Source of the DNA: Apostichopus japonicus
Lineage: Eukaryota; Echinodermata; Holothuroidea; Aspidochirotida; Stichopodidae
Assembly: GCF_037975245.1 (NCBI RefSeq)
Contig: NC_092566.1
Coordinates: 8,658,001-8,722,000, forward strand
Direction of reading: 5' to 3'
Length of the DNA: 64,000 nt
Part shown: piece after piece, positions 14,620 through 26,900 of the stretch
Layout: every line of letters begins with the position of its first letter
How positions within the stretch are numbered: the stretch's first letter is position 1
Made by a program: the position numbers and the translations under genes
The notes under the pieces: generated by a model
The model's input: the letters and a program-made list of their open reading frames with translations, nothing else
What the model was told of the DNA's origin: nothing
Database searches by the model: none

Positions 14620-15074
14620 CACAACATGTACTAACTAAGCACTAACTAAAATACTGTACATTAGGCCTCACAAAATGTCAGTGGCATGCATGAATCCATG
14701 TATTCATGTTCAGTACTTAATGTGTGCAACTCGTTGTTGTTGCCAACTGTAAAAAACTTGACGACAGTATGAAACATTGGCATTGTACGTGCATGACATT
14801 TCAAGCATCACAACCTCTGAATGGTTCCTGTATTAGCAGAATTGACGATAGATCTCTTCCCAGTAATACAGATTTGGAGGAAATTCATTTCTTTTATAAC
14901 TTGTGTTCGGAAAATTTAGGTCGCGACACTTGGCCAGGGCAGCGACATCCGGAGAGGAAAGATCGGGCAGATCTTTTTCGTCTGTGCTGTTTATTTCCAG
15001 GACTCGATTGTACGGCTCACTGTGTACATTACAAGTCAAATTTCATTGTAAAGCTCTCACCTTAACTTTGCTGC

Positions 15075-15200
15075 GCTCCTCTTGTCTCGACTCTACCATT
15101 GCACCTTCCCCATCTACCTAGATTCGGAAAGAGGGGGTGATGCTAAAATATTACCAGTTATTAAGCTAGGTAGATGGGAAGGGTGCAATAGTGGGGTGGA
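15075..15200. repeat. Dispersed repeat family 2, inverted pair
   Basis: ATTGCACCTTCCCCATCTAC at 15098-15117 recurs inverted at about 15169-15192, differing by one C/T shift, with about 50 bases between arms. A third, direct relative at 17937-18015 matches both arms and also the TTACTGGTAACATTTT tail. This marks copies of one repeat in opposite orientation. Confidence 0.65.
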
Positions 15201-15860
15201 GAAAGGTAGGTATTGTCGCTTGTTAATATCCAAACCGGGGAGATTTTGAGTTTTCGTTAGAGACAGCTTTTTTGTTGTTGTTTGATTTTAGTTTTATACC
15301 TGTAGTATTATGTGAAAATCGTAACAATGCAGAGCTGTGATAAGACTATACAGTACGACTGTAGGTCCTGTTCTGTAACGAACTATGAAGAAAAGTTTAA
15401 ACTTTCGGTAGTATCTTGTTGGTGTAGCCTGCAAGAAATAATTTAGTATTCAAAATTCAAATTTAATACCTTCAGAATTAAGTTTCATTTGGTGAAAAAT
15501 TCAAAGCTTCTTGGTTTTTCAAAGTTTGTCTACAGGTAGTTATTTTGTGTTGGGTGAAAAAGTCACCAAGGCAAATTTTCCAAAGTGAGAGAACACACTT
15601 CCGAAGGAACAGAAAACGAGGAGGGAATCTTGAGCTTGTCCTTAATACTATATTGTACGTCTGGGTCTAAACAGTTTCCAATTCTATAGTTGCTTTATAG
15701 CAATTTTCTGGCTAGATATATATATTATGAGTGGAGTTTCAGGCAATTTTTAGCCCTGATCCAGATAAATTATGAGGGCACTTACGGCAAGTTTGATAAT
15801 AAGCTTAGGCTGCAGTTGCTGTCAGTAATGGATGATTTTTAAGGGCATTACATACATTGG

Positions 15861-16135
15861 CACCCCGGTGGCAAATCTGGGAAAATCATGCAAATTTGAT
15901 AGTCGTAAACAACAGTTTTAAACACTAAAAAATGATTGAAAACAGAATGATTTTCTTACATCATTTCAGGGCTTTCTTTTTCCCCCTGAAAAAAAATTTT
16001 TGCCAAAGAGAAAGTAGAAGCATGTTCTAGGAAAGATGTCATAGAATACCTTCATTTTTGTCACGAAAAAGTCATTCAGATTTGTTTTTCAAGAATTGTA
16101 TTCAAGAAAGTGTAGGAACCCCCATGAGGTGAGAT
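15861..16135 (+). repeat. Dispersed repeat family 1, copy A
   Basis: This is about 275 bases similar along their length to 22666-22968. Shared blocks include ATCATGCAAATTTGATAG (here) against GTCATGCAAATTTGATAG, GAAAGATGTCA and TTCAAGAAAGTGTAGGAA. No coding capacity is visible; it is probably a non-autonomous transposon. Confidence 0.75.
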
Positions 16136-17936
16136 TGCTTCACTGTAGGCTAGCTCGGATGTTAATTTGAGCACTGCTATGTGCCGTGTCTCTTCAGTGT
16201 ATGGCCCCAGCCATTCATTGAAGCGAATACCATGAGGAAACAGTTTAAGAATCTGTTACACCTTACTTGCCCGCCCATTCAGTTCAATATCTACATGGTG
16301 CTGATAATTAGTAGCAAACAATTTTATTGTCCATGTGGTATGGTATGTCATATTTCCATGACAGCAAACAAGCATTTTTTCCACTTTTGTTCCATTATCT
16401 TGCCAATATCAATCAGTAATGTTTGCACAGTATCTTATCTGTCAATCATTTTGTAAATTTAACACCCATATGCATAAATACAGTATGTGCCATAGAAAAG
16501 ACCAGCAGCCCACAGCACTACTTCCTTAAGCCTAGGTGTACTTTTACAGTATACATGCCAATCATTTTGCCCCTCCCCTTATTCCACCCCTTCATTTACA
16601 TGCAATGTTCATCATGCCAAATTTGGTTAGCAGTTGTTTAATTGCTATACTCATAGGATTTGTAATATGGAACAGACGATTGGGTTAACAATTAAGCCTT
16701 TCCTTCAAAACAAATAGTCATTTTGAAAACTGATCATAACTTCATGCATTTCATAGGCAAAAACGAGTGGGTGTAGAAGAGGGGAAATGTGGGTTAGATG
16801 CTTTTGCTTCCTTTTGTGAGTAGTAAAACTAATAGCAGGCAAAGGATGTTGATTTGAAGAGTTGAAAATTCACAGTGGCATGTGTGGGCTGTACTGTTTA
16901 TCGCTGCTGTGTGTGTAGTAATGCTATGCAGTAATTTCCTAACTGTCAGAATGAAGAAATATAAGAAGAATACAGGACAGATTTATGTCTAATATGTTGC
17001 TGGTGGGATGCCATTTCAATTTTAAGTTTGGCTAATAGTTTCCTGATAAACGTGAAAAGTGAATAGACTCTGGCTTTGTACTGTACTTGATGCTCACAAG
17101 AGCAGCAGTTTGGGGAGCCAGGTTCAGCAAGCACAAGAGGGGGTGGGAGGGGGCGGGGGGGCGAGTATTTGGTGTAGGTTTGCTAGATGACAATTCTTTG
17201 TACAACAGTGTGATTATGTACCCTCAAGTTACTGACAGAAAGCTACAGTAAAAGTTTCAGACAAAATTGCAACGTTTTGCAGGCCGATGGTATTTCGTTC
17301 GTGAAAATCTGCCTCAGCTCATACCTACAGTAACTTGTAAGATGACCTGTACTTTCATTAGTGATCAGTACCATAATATTTACTTTACTTACCACCATAT
17401 TTGATCATTCTTCAAGCTGAAACTGTCTGCTTGTGTTGTTCATGGGTTTATTGCACACAGTATGGACATCAGTATTTGAAGCAACCGCTCCTGTAGGACT
17501 TTATACAATATTAAAGCATGGATTTAAGTACAGTACGATACAGTAGTACCAAAGCTTATGTGGAATACAATTGTCCCAATAGTCTCTTTCTTTTCACTGT
17601 AACTTTTTAACAGAATATTTCAAAGAAAGGGACTCTCGCATTAATAGTAATGCATCAACAAGGTGGAGTTACATCAGTAATGCTAGCCATTTAGATTGGT
17701 TCATTCAATATAATTTTCCAAAATTTTGATACCAGTGTTTTGTTGGCAGATTTATTAACCAGTCCTGTTTTCATTAATGTCTCAAACGTAATGCTCAGGC
17801 ATGCTTGGAGAGGGCGTTTGTTTCCTAAGATTTCTTGTGTCAGGGCCCAAGGTGTTTTCTCTGAACTTAGATTTTTACAGTTTTGTGGTTTAGCAATGAA
17901 TGGAAGGGAGAATTACTTAATTGACTGCACTCCTCT

Positions 17937-18015
17937 CTTAACTCTCTCGACTCTACTACTGCACCATCCTATCTACAGTACCTTGCCTACTTTACTGGTA
18001 ACATTTTTGCATTGT
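17937..18015 (+). repeat. Dispersed repeat family 2, direct copy
   Basis: CTCTCGACTCTACTACTGCACC and following bases match 15083-15121, and the TTACTGGTAAC end matches the inverted copy near 15150-15160. Confidence 0.55.
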
Positions 18016-20726
18016 TCCTCCCCTCCCCTCCTCCCCCCCAGTTAACCCTCCTAGGGGTCAACACCCATCACCTCTTTTGAATGTACCATTTGCAAAATAT
18101 AGTACTGTATGTCTAGTAGTGGGTTCTGATAAATACCCAACTCAGGGAGTTTTTGGGTGATTATTAATTTTGTATCATTGATGATCCACTAAACCTGATG
18201 AGGAAGAGTGTGTTGACCTTGTAATGGGTGTGGTACCTAGTTTCAAATGCATGTCCACATTTACCTTTCACACGAACACACACACACACACACAAAGAAA
18301 ATTGGACATTAATAATGTGTCATGTCTCTGATGGCTCGGATTTAATCCCTCATGGATATTAGAACTGTATGATTTGGAAATGAAAAGTTAATATTTAGAG
18401 CAGATTTACAACAGGGAAGAAATGCAACTGTAACTGTAACGACCTATTTCAGAAATCATTAATCAGAACGCCTCCAGATGTAAATTATGAAACAATTAAG
18501 TTTAATGGGCAGTTCCAAAACATTCCATCAGTAGTACAGTATCTGTTACTGTACACACATTTACTGTTTGTTGACTGTTAGAACAGAGCTGTTGTCTCAT
18601 ACGAGGGATTATCGAGGCTACAGATCGTGTGTACTGATGAGTACAAAGTACAGTCATTCTGAATGGTAATACTTAGTGTTAGAGTATATACTGTAAAGAC
18701 AAATCAGCTAGCTATCAACTTTAAGGGGAAAAAAAGCAAGGTCTAGATTTGAAGGACGAAGCCAGGCTAATGGATGACTGGATGACATAGTACCCCTTAA
18801 TTAATAGACTTTGAACTCTGTGATACTGTAGGATCTACACGATCAGTATAAAGTGGGAAGGGGAATGAGGAAAAACGTGGATCTTATCTCGACTGTCTGT
18901 AAGGCAGTTTTTGGTTGGACAGTTAGTACCAGAAACAGCAAATGTCCGATGCCTGTAAGTGTCACTGCATTTTGTTGAAAGGTTCTGTGAAATATTAAAA
19001 GTAAAACTGAAGTATTGTGTAGGCTATGAGAAATATGATTACCAACAGGAAGTCATTTTCTTCCAGCTAGAGTCTCATTTTCACCGTTGTGTCGTCGCCA
19101 TGTGCAAACTGTTCGGTACTTTTAGTTTCAAGTTTCTCCTCGTATGGATACATTGCACGGGAAGATCAACAGTGCAGCAGCTTCTTGTTTACCAATTAAA
19201 GTGATATACAGTATGTGCGTACCGAAAAAGTGAAAAAAAAAACATTTAGATCATTTTTGATGTTATGTTTTTCTTTGTTTTGCTGTACCACCGGTGTTGT
19301 TCATGGATGATGAAGTATGTCATTTGATGACTGAAAAATAACAGTGACATTTGTTAAAACTTTAAAATTTTGACAGCATTTTGAGGGAAATAGAAGATTC
19401 TCATTATAAGAGCTAGACAACGCCGAGATGTGAGTTAAGTAATGAATATGCAAAACTAAACAGCGACGGTGTCACCGGTGTAACACATGCATGATATTCA
19501 AGTAGTGGTCTTAGATTCCAAATTTGAGATAAATTGTTCAGTTGGAAGCCACCTGACATGATGATGTAATCCATAAGCCCCTGCGGACTGCTCCCACATT
19601 CGTGCTCTTAAAAATAACTGCCTCATGGCCTGTATTTATTTATTAAGCTCCGTCCGCAGTATTCTGTACTGGTAAGGTATGTGCATACTGCATATATATT
19701 GTAAACGCTAATCTTGTTAGATAGTAGTAGGCTGTTGGTTTCTCCTCAACATTAAACTCCTCTACGTTAGGTTTTTTTTCATATCATAGGACTTAAGGAA
19801 AGAGATTATTGAATAATTGAATATATTGTACATGTACGATAAAAAATGGTCAGTGTTCGATCAGCTTCATCGAATGACAGTAAGAATTTGAGCTAACTGT
19901 AACTGTTAGGCTTACTAACTACTAGAGGAGAAGCCTAGTAGCAAGTATAATATTAGTAGCCTAGTCAGAGACCTAGTTCTAATACAGTTCGCTATTAGGC
20001 CATGTCTGAGAGAGATTGTGAAGAGATCTGTGATACCAAGTGTAGTATTATGTGTGACCATATGCTGCTGTAGGTTTTGCACATTTACTACTGTTGTCAC
20101 CGGTCTGCTAGTCGCATCGACGATCAACTGTTCTGTGAGCAAGGACCGCTTCGTTGGTGCTGAATATGCATTAGAATGGGTTTCTCTCATTGGTTTGTTT
20201 AAATCAAGAGGCACGACGTAAACAGAATACATGAATCAAATCTGTCTTCAGTGGCTAAAGTTTTTATACATTTGATCACTAATTACGTAATGAATGAAAT
20301 GCTTTTGGCAAAATAAGCAGAATGAAACCTCATTTTTCATGGTTCATCAGGATCAGCAGGTTAAACAAAGTTCCATTTCTTGAAAATGAATAGTTTTATG
20401 TATTTCCTTTTTCAAAATGCACAGAATCACTTTAAGCTGATCGATATTAAATTTTATGGCAATGCTGATATTGTACTGTACAACGTACAGTAGTAAGATT
20501 TTAGAAATTGGAAAATTAAAAAAAAAAATCACAATCAAGATTGAAAGATGACTTCTCTTTTGTTGAACATTGCAGATATTACAGAAAATTTACCTAAATA
20601 TATATATTAAATGTATCTATATTTATATTTCTTGCTTTTTACTTCGCTGCTTACGCATTTGGTTCAGCTTTTGCCCTGGCCAGCAGTTCTGTGTATCAAT
20701 AGCTTTAATTAGGAAGGATTTGCTCC

Positions 20727-20792
20727 TCTCTTACCTGTCTCCCACTCCACATCTACACTTTTCCCAATTGACCTAAAACTACACTTTGGAAC
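20727..20792 (+). repeat. Dispersed repeat family 3, copy B, just upstream of gelsolin-like A
   Basis: It matches 7831-7892 over its 5' half (CTGTCTCCCACTCCACATCT). It lies about 100 bases before the splice acceptor of the first coding exon. Confidence 0.6.
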
Positions 20793-20890
20793 AAAATATA
20801 TTCCTTTGCCATAAATCTTATGAGTAATTCAAGATTTAAATACTAATATTTTTCCTTTTTTTTTATCCTCTTTTATTTTTATTTTTGCAG

Positions 20891-20944
20891 TTATAATTAA
20901 TCACACACAACTAAAAACAAAGTCACCATCTCATCATCATCATC
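20891..20944 (+). promoter_or_regulatory. 5' UTR part of gelsolin-like A first coding exon, behind a splice acceptor
   Basis: A T-rich tract ending in TTTTTGCAG at 20890 is a good splice acceptor 54 bases before the ATG. This implies that the mRNA begins in at least one non-coding exon further upstream, which I cannot place. The last bases before the start codon are a run of ATC triplets. Confidence 0.5.
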
Positions 20945-23900
20945 ATGTCTGGATTAGTAAAAGCCAAGAAGTATGACTGGAAGGACTCGAATATGGCCCT
21001 GGTCGGGACGGACACAGACAGAGCGGTCAAGAAGGAATCTGCCGAGACAGAGCTAGCGTGGAAGGGAGCGGGCGAGTCGGTCGGAATCCAGATCTGGAGG
21101 ATAGTCAAGTTTAAGGTCAAGAGCTGGCCCAGCGAAGATTACGGCAAATTTTACAACGGGGACTCATACATCATTCTTAACACTTACGTAAGTGCTACTC
21201 ATTACGATATCACTCGGATTGGTCGGCGATACACCTATCGGTGAACGCTCGTCGGAATGGTGTGTAGGTCTGAAACAGTGAAAGGATAGCAAGAAGAGAG
21301 GGAGGGGGCATGCATGTTGAAAATAACACCTGAGAGGGTGAAACTTGTTCTCATCAAGAGAGAGATCAAGTGGCAGCTAAATTGCGCCAAAAGAGAGCAA
21401 AGGTGTAAAGACATGTATTGCTACGTTCTCATTGAGGCTCAAGGACCAAAGCATCTAGTGGTAGGGCTCCAGCTTTGTTGGGTACAGAGTAAAATTTTCA
21501 GCCGCGGTATAGAAACACGTCGTAAAAAATTAAATTTTTTTTTGTGGAGTACTTGACAATCCTGTAAAACATCATACATGTATATATATATGATGTTGTG
21601 ATTTATTGTTTAAATTTTATATTGTGTATAAACAAGCTAGCCAGAAGGGATCTGAGTAGTAACGGCGTCTCTGTGGCCCACGAACATAGACCCCCGGGGC
21701 CCCTCAGAGTTGTGACAGAAAGGCTCCAGATTTTTTTTGTTTTTAAGGAGAAATAGGAATCTGGGAGGCATGTAAAGTACAAAGGTGGACCTTCTCAAAC
21801 GTTGTTAGATAGCGGCCCCTCTCTTGGTACCCTACATGGCCTGTTGTTAATCTCCCACGTGTACGTGGAGGTATCTATTACCGTCTTCAAATGTTTATGA
21901 GCATTCTATCAAATCGGGGAATGAATTGGAAAGGGGTTGTTTATTTAAGGGGGAAAATAGAGAAGAGTGAACAGTGAAGTTTTGGAGAAATTCCTAGTTA
22001 TCTGGAGACCGAGTTCAGATGTTAGTCTTACCAATTCATGCATGGTTGTATGGGGCATCGGGAGACGGGGAGTGAGACGACAAAGGTCAAAGGTGAGAAA
22101 AGGTCAAAGGTCATTCCCTCTCCAGCCACTTACACATCGTCATTCTCTCTGAAATTTTATTGCAGAAAGAAGCAGACAGCGACGAGCTTAACTACGATCT
22201 TCACTTCTGGATCGGATCCCAGTCAACGCAGGTAAGCATCATCGGTGCCGATTGTCTAGTCAGAAAGCGGCCGTTTTCAATCCGGTTCGGCATCTGTCGC
22301 CGAGTGTACCACAGTGAAACTACAATCTGTCGATCTAAATAATACATTCTCACAGATCTGTTAATTCACACCGATCGAGGGGGTTAAATCAGTTAGAAAT
22401 CATCTTGATGGAATCAAGCCCGAAAAGTTAATCACATTTTTGACAGTTTGTTTTTGGTTTGATCAGTAGTCACATACAGATTGTTTAAAGTAATCCAATT
22501 GTGGACTTATCTTCAGTATTTGCAGTGAAACTTCACAACGCTAGCTGAGTGAAGTGCAATAGTGTGTCCAATCGTATAGATAAATATATAGCAAACTTAT
22601 CACAAAAAATGGCTGCTCGAACGTAGTGTGCTCTGCGTTGGTTTGCAGTTCTGGTATTTTGATCAGGTGACCTTGGGTCATGGAAATCTGGGAAAGTCAT
22701 GCAAATTTGATAGACAATTACCAGACCAGACCAGACCATGAATAAAAGTAAAAACTGTCAAAAAACATTGAAAATGGAATCATTTTCCTAAGTCACCTTT
22801 TAGGCCTTTTATTTTTCTTTTAGCCTCATGAAAATTTGTCCCCCCCCCCACAAAGAAAAAAGGACAAGAATATTCTGTGAAAGATGTCAAAGGTTACCTT
22901 AATTTTGTCAAGATAAATGTTGTTCAGTTTTTATTTTCAAGAAAGTGTAGGAAACCCACAAGGTGAATTTTAAAATGTTAGACTGTGTATGAGTTCAATA
23001 TGAGAAAGAACTGCCCTCCACATGGTTTGCTGTAGTTTTATGCTTAATGTGTGGAGTGTAGTATACATACATCCTACATTGAGTTGCTGGGTCATGTGGT
23101 AATTCTGTCTGCATACAGCCTATCTATGCTATCTGCTATCTGACCTCACAGGAGGTGGAGAAAGTCTCTCTTGATAGATCCGAGATAAATGACTCACTTC
23201 CCGCTTAATTGCTGCTCTGTTACAGGACGAGTACGGTACAGCTGCATACAAGACCGTGGAACTCGATACGCTCTTGGACGACAAACCAGTCCAGCATCGA
23301 GAAGTGGAAGGCCATGAATCCGAATTGTTCCTTAGCTATTTCAAATCATTCACGTAAGCAACTGGTGTTCTGGGTGGGGGGTGGGTGAGGGGAGGGGGTG
23401 GGTGAGGGGAGGAGGGGGGTGAGGGGAGGAGGGGTAGGGAGGGAAAGTCCTTGATGTATTTTTTTTTTCTGTAATTAGTGGTTTGTTTCAGCTTAACACT
23501 CAGTCTTTTGTTCTTTGAGACTCTCATGGACATGTTTGAAGCAAAACACTTCCATGATTTAATTTATGACTTTAGGTCCCTTCTCCCCCCACCCTTCCCC
23601 CCCACCCTTCCCCTCCCCCTTAAATACATATTGAGGCCTGTGTCAGCCCATGTAGGTAAAATAAAATCCCATGAATCTGCATCAGAGAGAGAATTGCACA
23701 TCTGTCAAATTTTTATCAGTAATCAATTTAAAGTATGCAGCGATCATAAATTATCATTCTTATCAAAGCTGAAGGCCAACATAAACTTACAAGAGCAAGT
23801 GAGATTTTACAGCTTATACTGCTCTACAGTCCACAGAATTTAGAAGTTTGAGCTAGTACTTTCACTTAGGCGATGGATGGATATGTGAGGGTCCCAAACA

Positions 23901-26900
23901 CAGGATCGATCTGTTCATTAATGGGGAATATTCTAAAAAAGAAAACTTGCTGGAAGTGCTCAATGGATTAGATTTAAGGGGGTGCAGGGTAATGAGATGG
24001 CTGCTAACTCCCTCAGCTAGAGCTATTAACAAGCGTCCATTCAGACTTGTTACAAGTCCTGGTATCAAATAACAGTGCCTTCTCTGCTAATCCCAGGGTG
24101 CCTCCTCTTCTAATCCCAGGATGATTTTTGGGTAGTTACTCACAGAATTTAATTGTCCATCAGCTTGAGCAGTGTCCATTCCAGGACTCTGTCCCTCTTG
24201 ATCTTCCCTCGATCCGTCTTGTAGTTTTGATACGACCGCGTCTCGCTTTTTTTGCCGAGTAGGAAGGGGTCACCACCACCGCAAAAAGTCTTTGTCACGG
24301 CCGTTGATAAACCTCCAGGCAAGTTTCCACACGACGAGACCTAAAAAGTGAAACACTTCATTCCGATTTAAGCAAACTCTCATGTGCGTAGTAGATGTTG
24401 TTAAAATGAGACTAGCGGACACTTGTGGATTATAAGAAGTGGGTTTCATTTAGGACAATGCAGTGAGTCATGACCTGGTTGTATGAGTGTCTGGGGTACA
24501 TTATTAAGAGTGGAGGATGGATTTTAAAAAAAAAGGGTTAGTTTTATAGGAATTCAGCAGAAAACTCAAGATTGCTAGTTGATTTTGTCTTACAGAATGA
24601 TGAAAGGTGGAGCAGACTCTGGCTTCAGACATGTGGAACCAACCAAATACGAAGCACGTCTGTTCCATTGCAGAGGAGATAGGAAACGTGTGGTGGTTAC
24701 ACAGGTGAGAATAGTGGCTGTTTAGTGGTGGGGAGTGAGTGGCAATTTAGGTATTATTTGAGGGCTGACGGTGGAGGGGTTAAGAATTGAAGGGTCAGAA
24801 GAGGGGGTGAGGATAGGGGGGAGGGTTGCAGAGGAGGTATGAAAAGTGTGGTCGTAACACAGGTGAGAATAGTGGCTGTTTAGTGGTGGGAGGTGGTATT
24901 TGAGGGCTGACGGTGGAGGGGTTAAGAATTGAAGGGTCAGAAGAGGGGGTGAGGATAGGGGGGGGGGTTGCAGAGGAGATAGGAAATGTGTGGTGGTTAC
25001 ACAGGTGAGTGTTGGTGAGTGAGGTTGTGTGTGTGTGTGTGTTGGTGAGTGAGGTGAGTGAGTGTTGTAGTGGCTGTTTAGTGGTGGGAAGTGAGTGGCA
25101 ATTTAATATCTTGGGAGGTTGTATTTGAGGGCTTACTGTGGAGGGGTTAAGAAGTGGAGGGTCAGAAGAGGAGGTGAGGATAAGGGGGGGGGGTTGAAAG
25201 GATAGGAGGACAACAGTTACATCTGTTTCTTTTTGATAGGTGTTAGAGTAGTTCTTGCTCAAGTTTTAGAGATAACTGTCTGTCATTTGGTCTTCTCAGA
25301 AGACAAATTTTCAAATGAAACATTGGATCTGTACAGGATACTACATGGAGAGGAGCCTAGCCTAACCTACTTAGCATACAAGAATTGGGGCTGAAGTTGT
25401 TATTGCCATTGACTGGGGGTGGCTAAGCACTGGCTTAGTGCCACTTTTTTGTGGTAAAGGAAAGCAAAGAAGAAAACTGTTGATAGGAGATGTCCAAAAT
25501 ACCGTGAGAGTGAATTTGGAGAAAAAGTCCAATGTGAAGTCAAAGATAGTCAGACTATGTTTTTGGAAGTAGGAGTAGTGGTATATATCGATAATATTTG
25601 GTTTATTTTAAGAAACTTTGAAGGAATTTTTGTTGAATAATAAGGAGTGCAGGATGGTTTTCCTTGCGTAATGATATTAACAGGCATGAGCTTTTTCCGC
25701 GAATTCGCAGAATATCTGTGATTTCTTTTCTACCTTGGAGACAAAAACTAGTATCCTAACACACTGTAGCATAAGCAAATTGGAGCCTGTATCGCAATTT
25801 TTGCAAAGTTCCGTTTTTTTACCCCAGGCTCATCCCTGTATTAACTAAACCTTGTTGATGACATTCGGTATCTAAATGTTTTCTCTCTCTCTGCTAGGTG
25901 CCCTTGAACAGAAGCAAACTGAACTCTGGGGACGTTTTTATTTTGGATCTTGGTCTCCAGATCTACCAGTGGAACGGCGCAGAGTGTAACAAAGACGAAA
26001 AATTTAAGGTAAAAAATGTAAATTACGAAATGAAACCAAGGACAGATCTCAAATCTGGTTACATCTCCTAAAAATGGGGACTCTCTGATAAAAAGGCATC
26101 ATGCCATGTCTGTAGAACTAGCTGGTTTGATTTGATTAGATTAGAGGAAGGATCAATAGAAGCCACATGATCTTGAGCCTGCCTGCCATTCATGGTCAAT
26201 GTTTGCTGACAGTTTTCACTTGAAATTTGCCGAGTTGGGATTAGATCCAGATGTAGCTAATGCCAGTATATCCTTGTATACAAGTTTTACCGCAGTGTCG
26301 GGAGTGCCTGTTTCTCCCATGGTTAAATCGCATGTTGAATTGAAGCGGAAAAAAAAAGCTGCGTCGGAATAACAAGCACACCAGAGGTGACACCACATCT
26401 TGTGAACGATTCTGTGGGGCATCTTTTACGTGACATTGGTTAAAACTCTGCAATACGGTAGAAAATTTCAAGAGTTTTGAAAGAGTTTTGCCGATGTCCG
26501 TAGATCAAGCTATGGTTGCTTTCAGGCATTTTGAGCATTGACTCTGAGTGGTGGGGTCCTTGTGAATGCTTCTGGGTCATGGTTCTAACAAGTTGCATAC
26601 CGCTGACCTTAAGGATGCGCTGTGCATAACATAGTTGTGGATGATATCGTCGACTATCTATGATGTTAGGGTCTGAATTTGAGGCTACTCCCTGATCCAA
26701 ACACTTTAAATTCTAAGTGCTGTGTATACAGATTGGAACCACACGCTTGAAAAAACGTCATTTGAAATTTGGAAAAGTCCCAGGAAAGTCCTTGAATCTT
26801 TTGATTCAAGTATGTGTTCAAACCTCTGAGTCATGCTTTTAGCTGTCAATCACTGTTTTTTGAGAGCCATTTGTAATTTCCATTTAATTTGATTTCCGGT

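Larger units (their letters stand above)
16136..20890. other. Non-coding stretch before gelsolin-like A
   Basis: It holds copies of repeat families 2 and 3, a short (AC)n run at 18277-18294 and many TACTGTA words up to about 20490. Opposed open frames at 19915-20232 are discussed as a weak candidate only. It probably includes 5' intron and promoter of gelsolin-like A. Confidence 0.55.

Noticed and set aside
24795-25262. 155-codon Pro/Ser/Thr-rich minus-strand frame
   Set aside because: Shadow of the G-rich tandem duplication behind exon 4 of gelsolin-like A.
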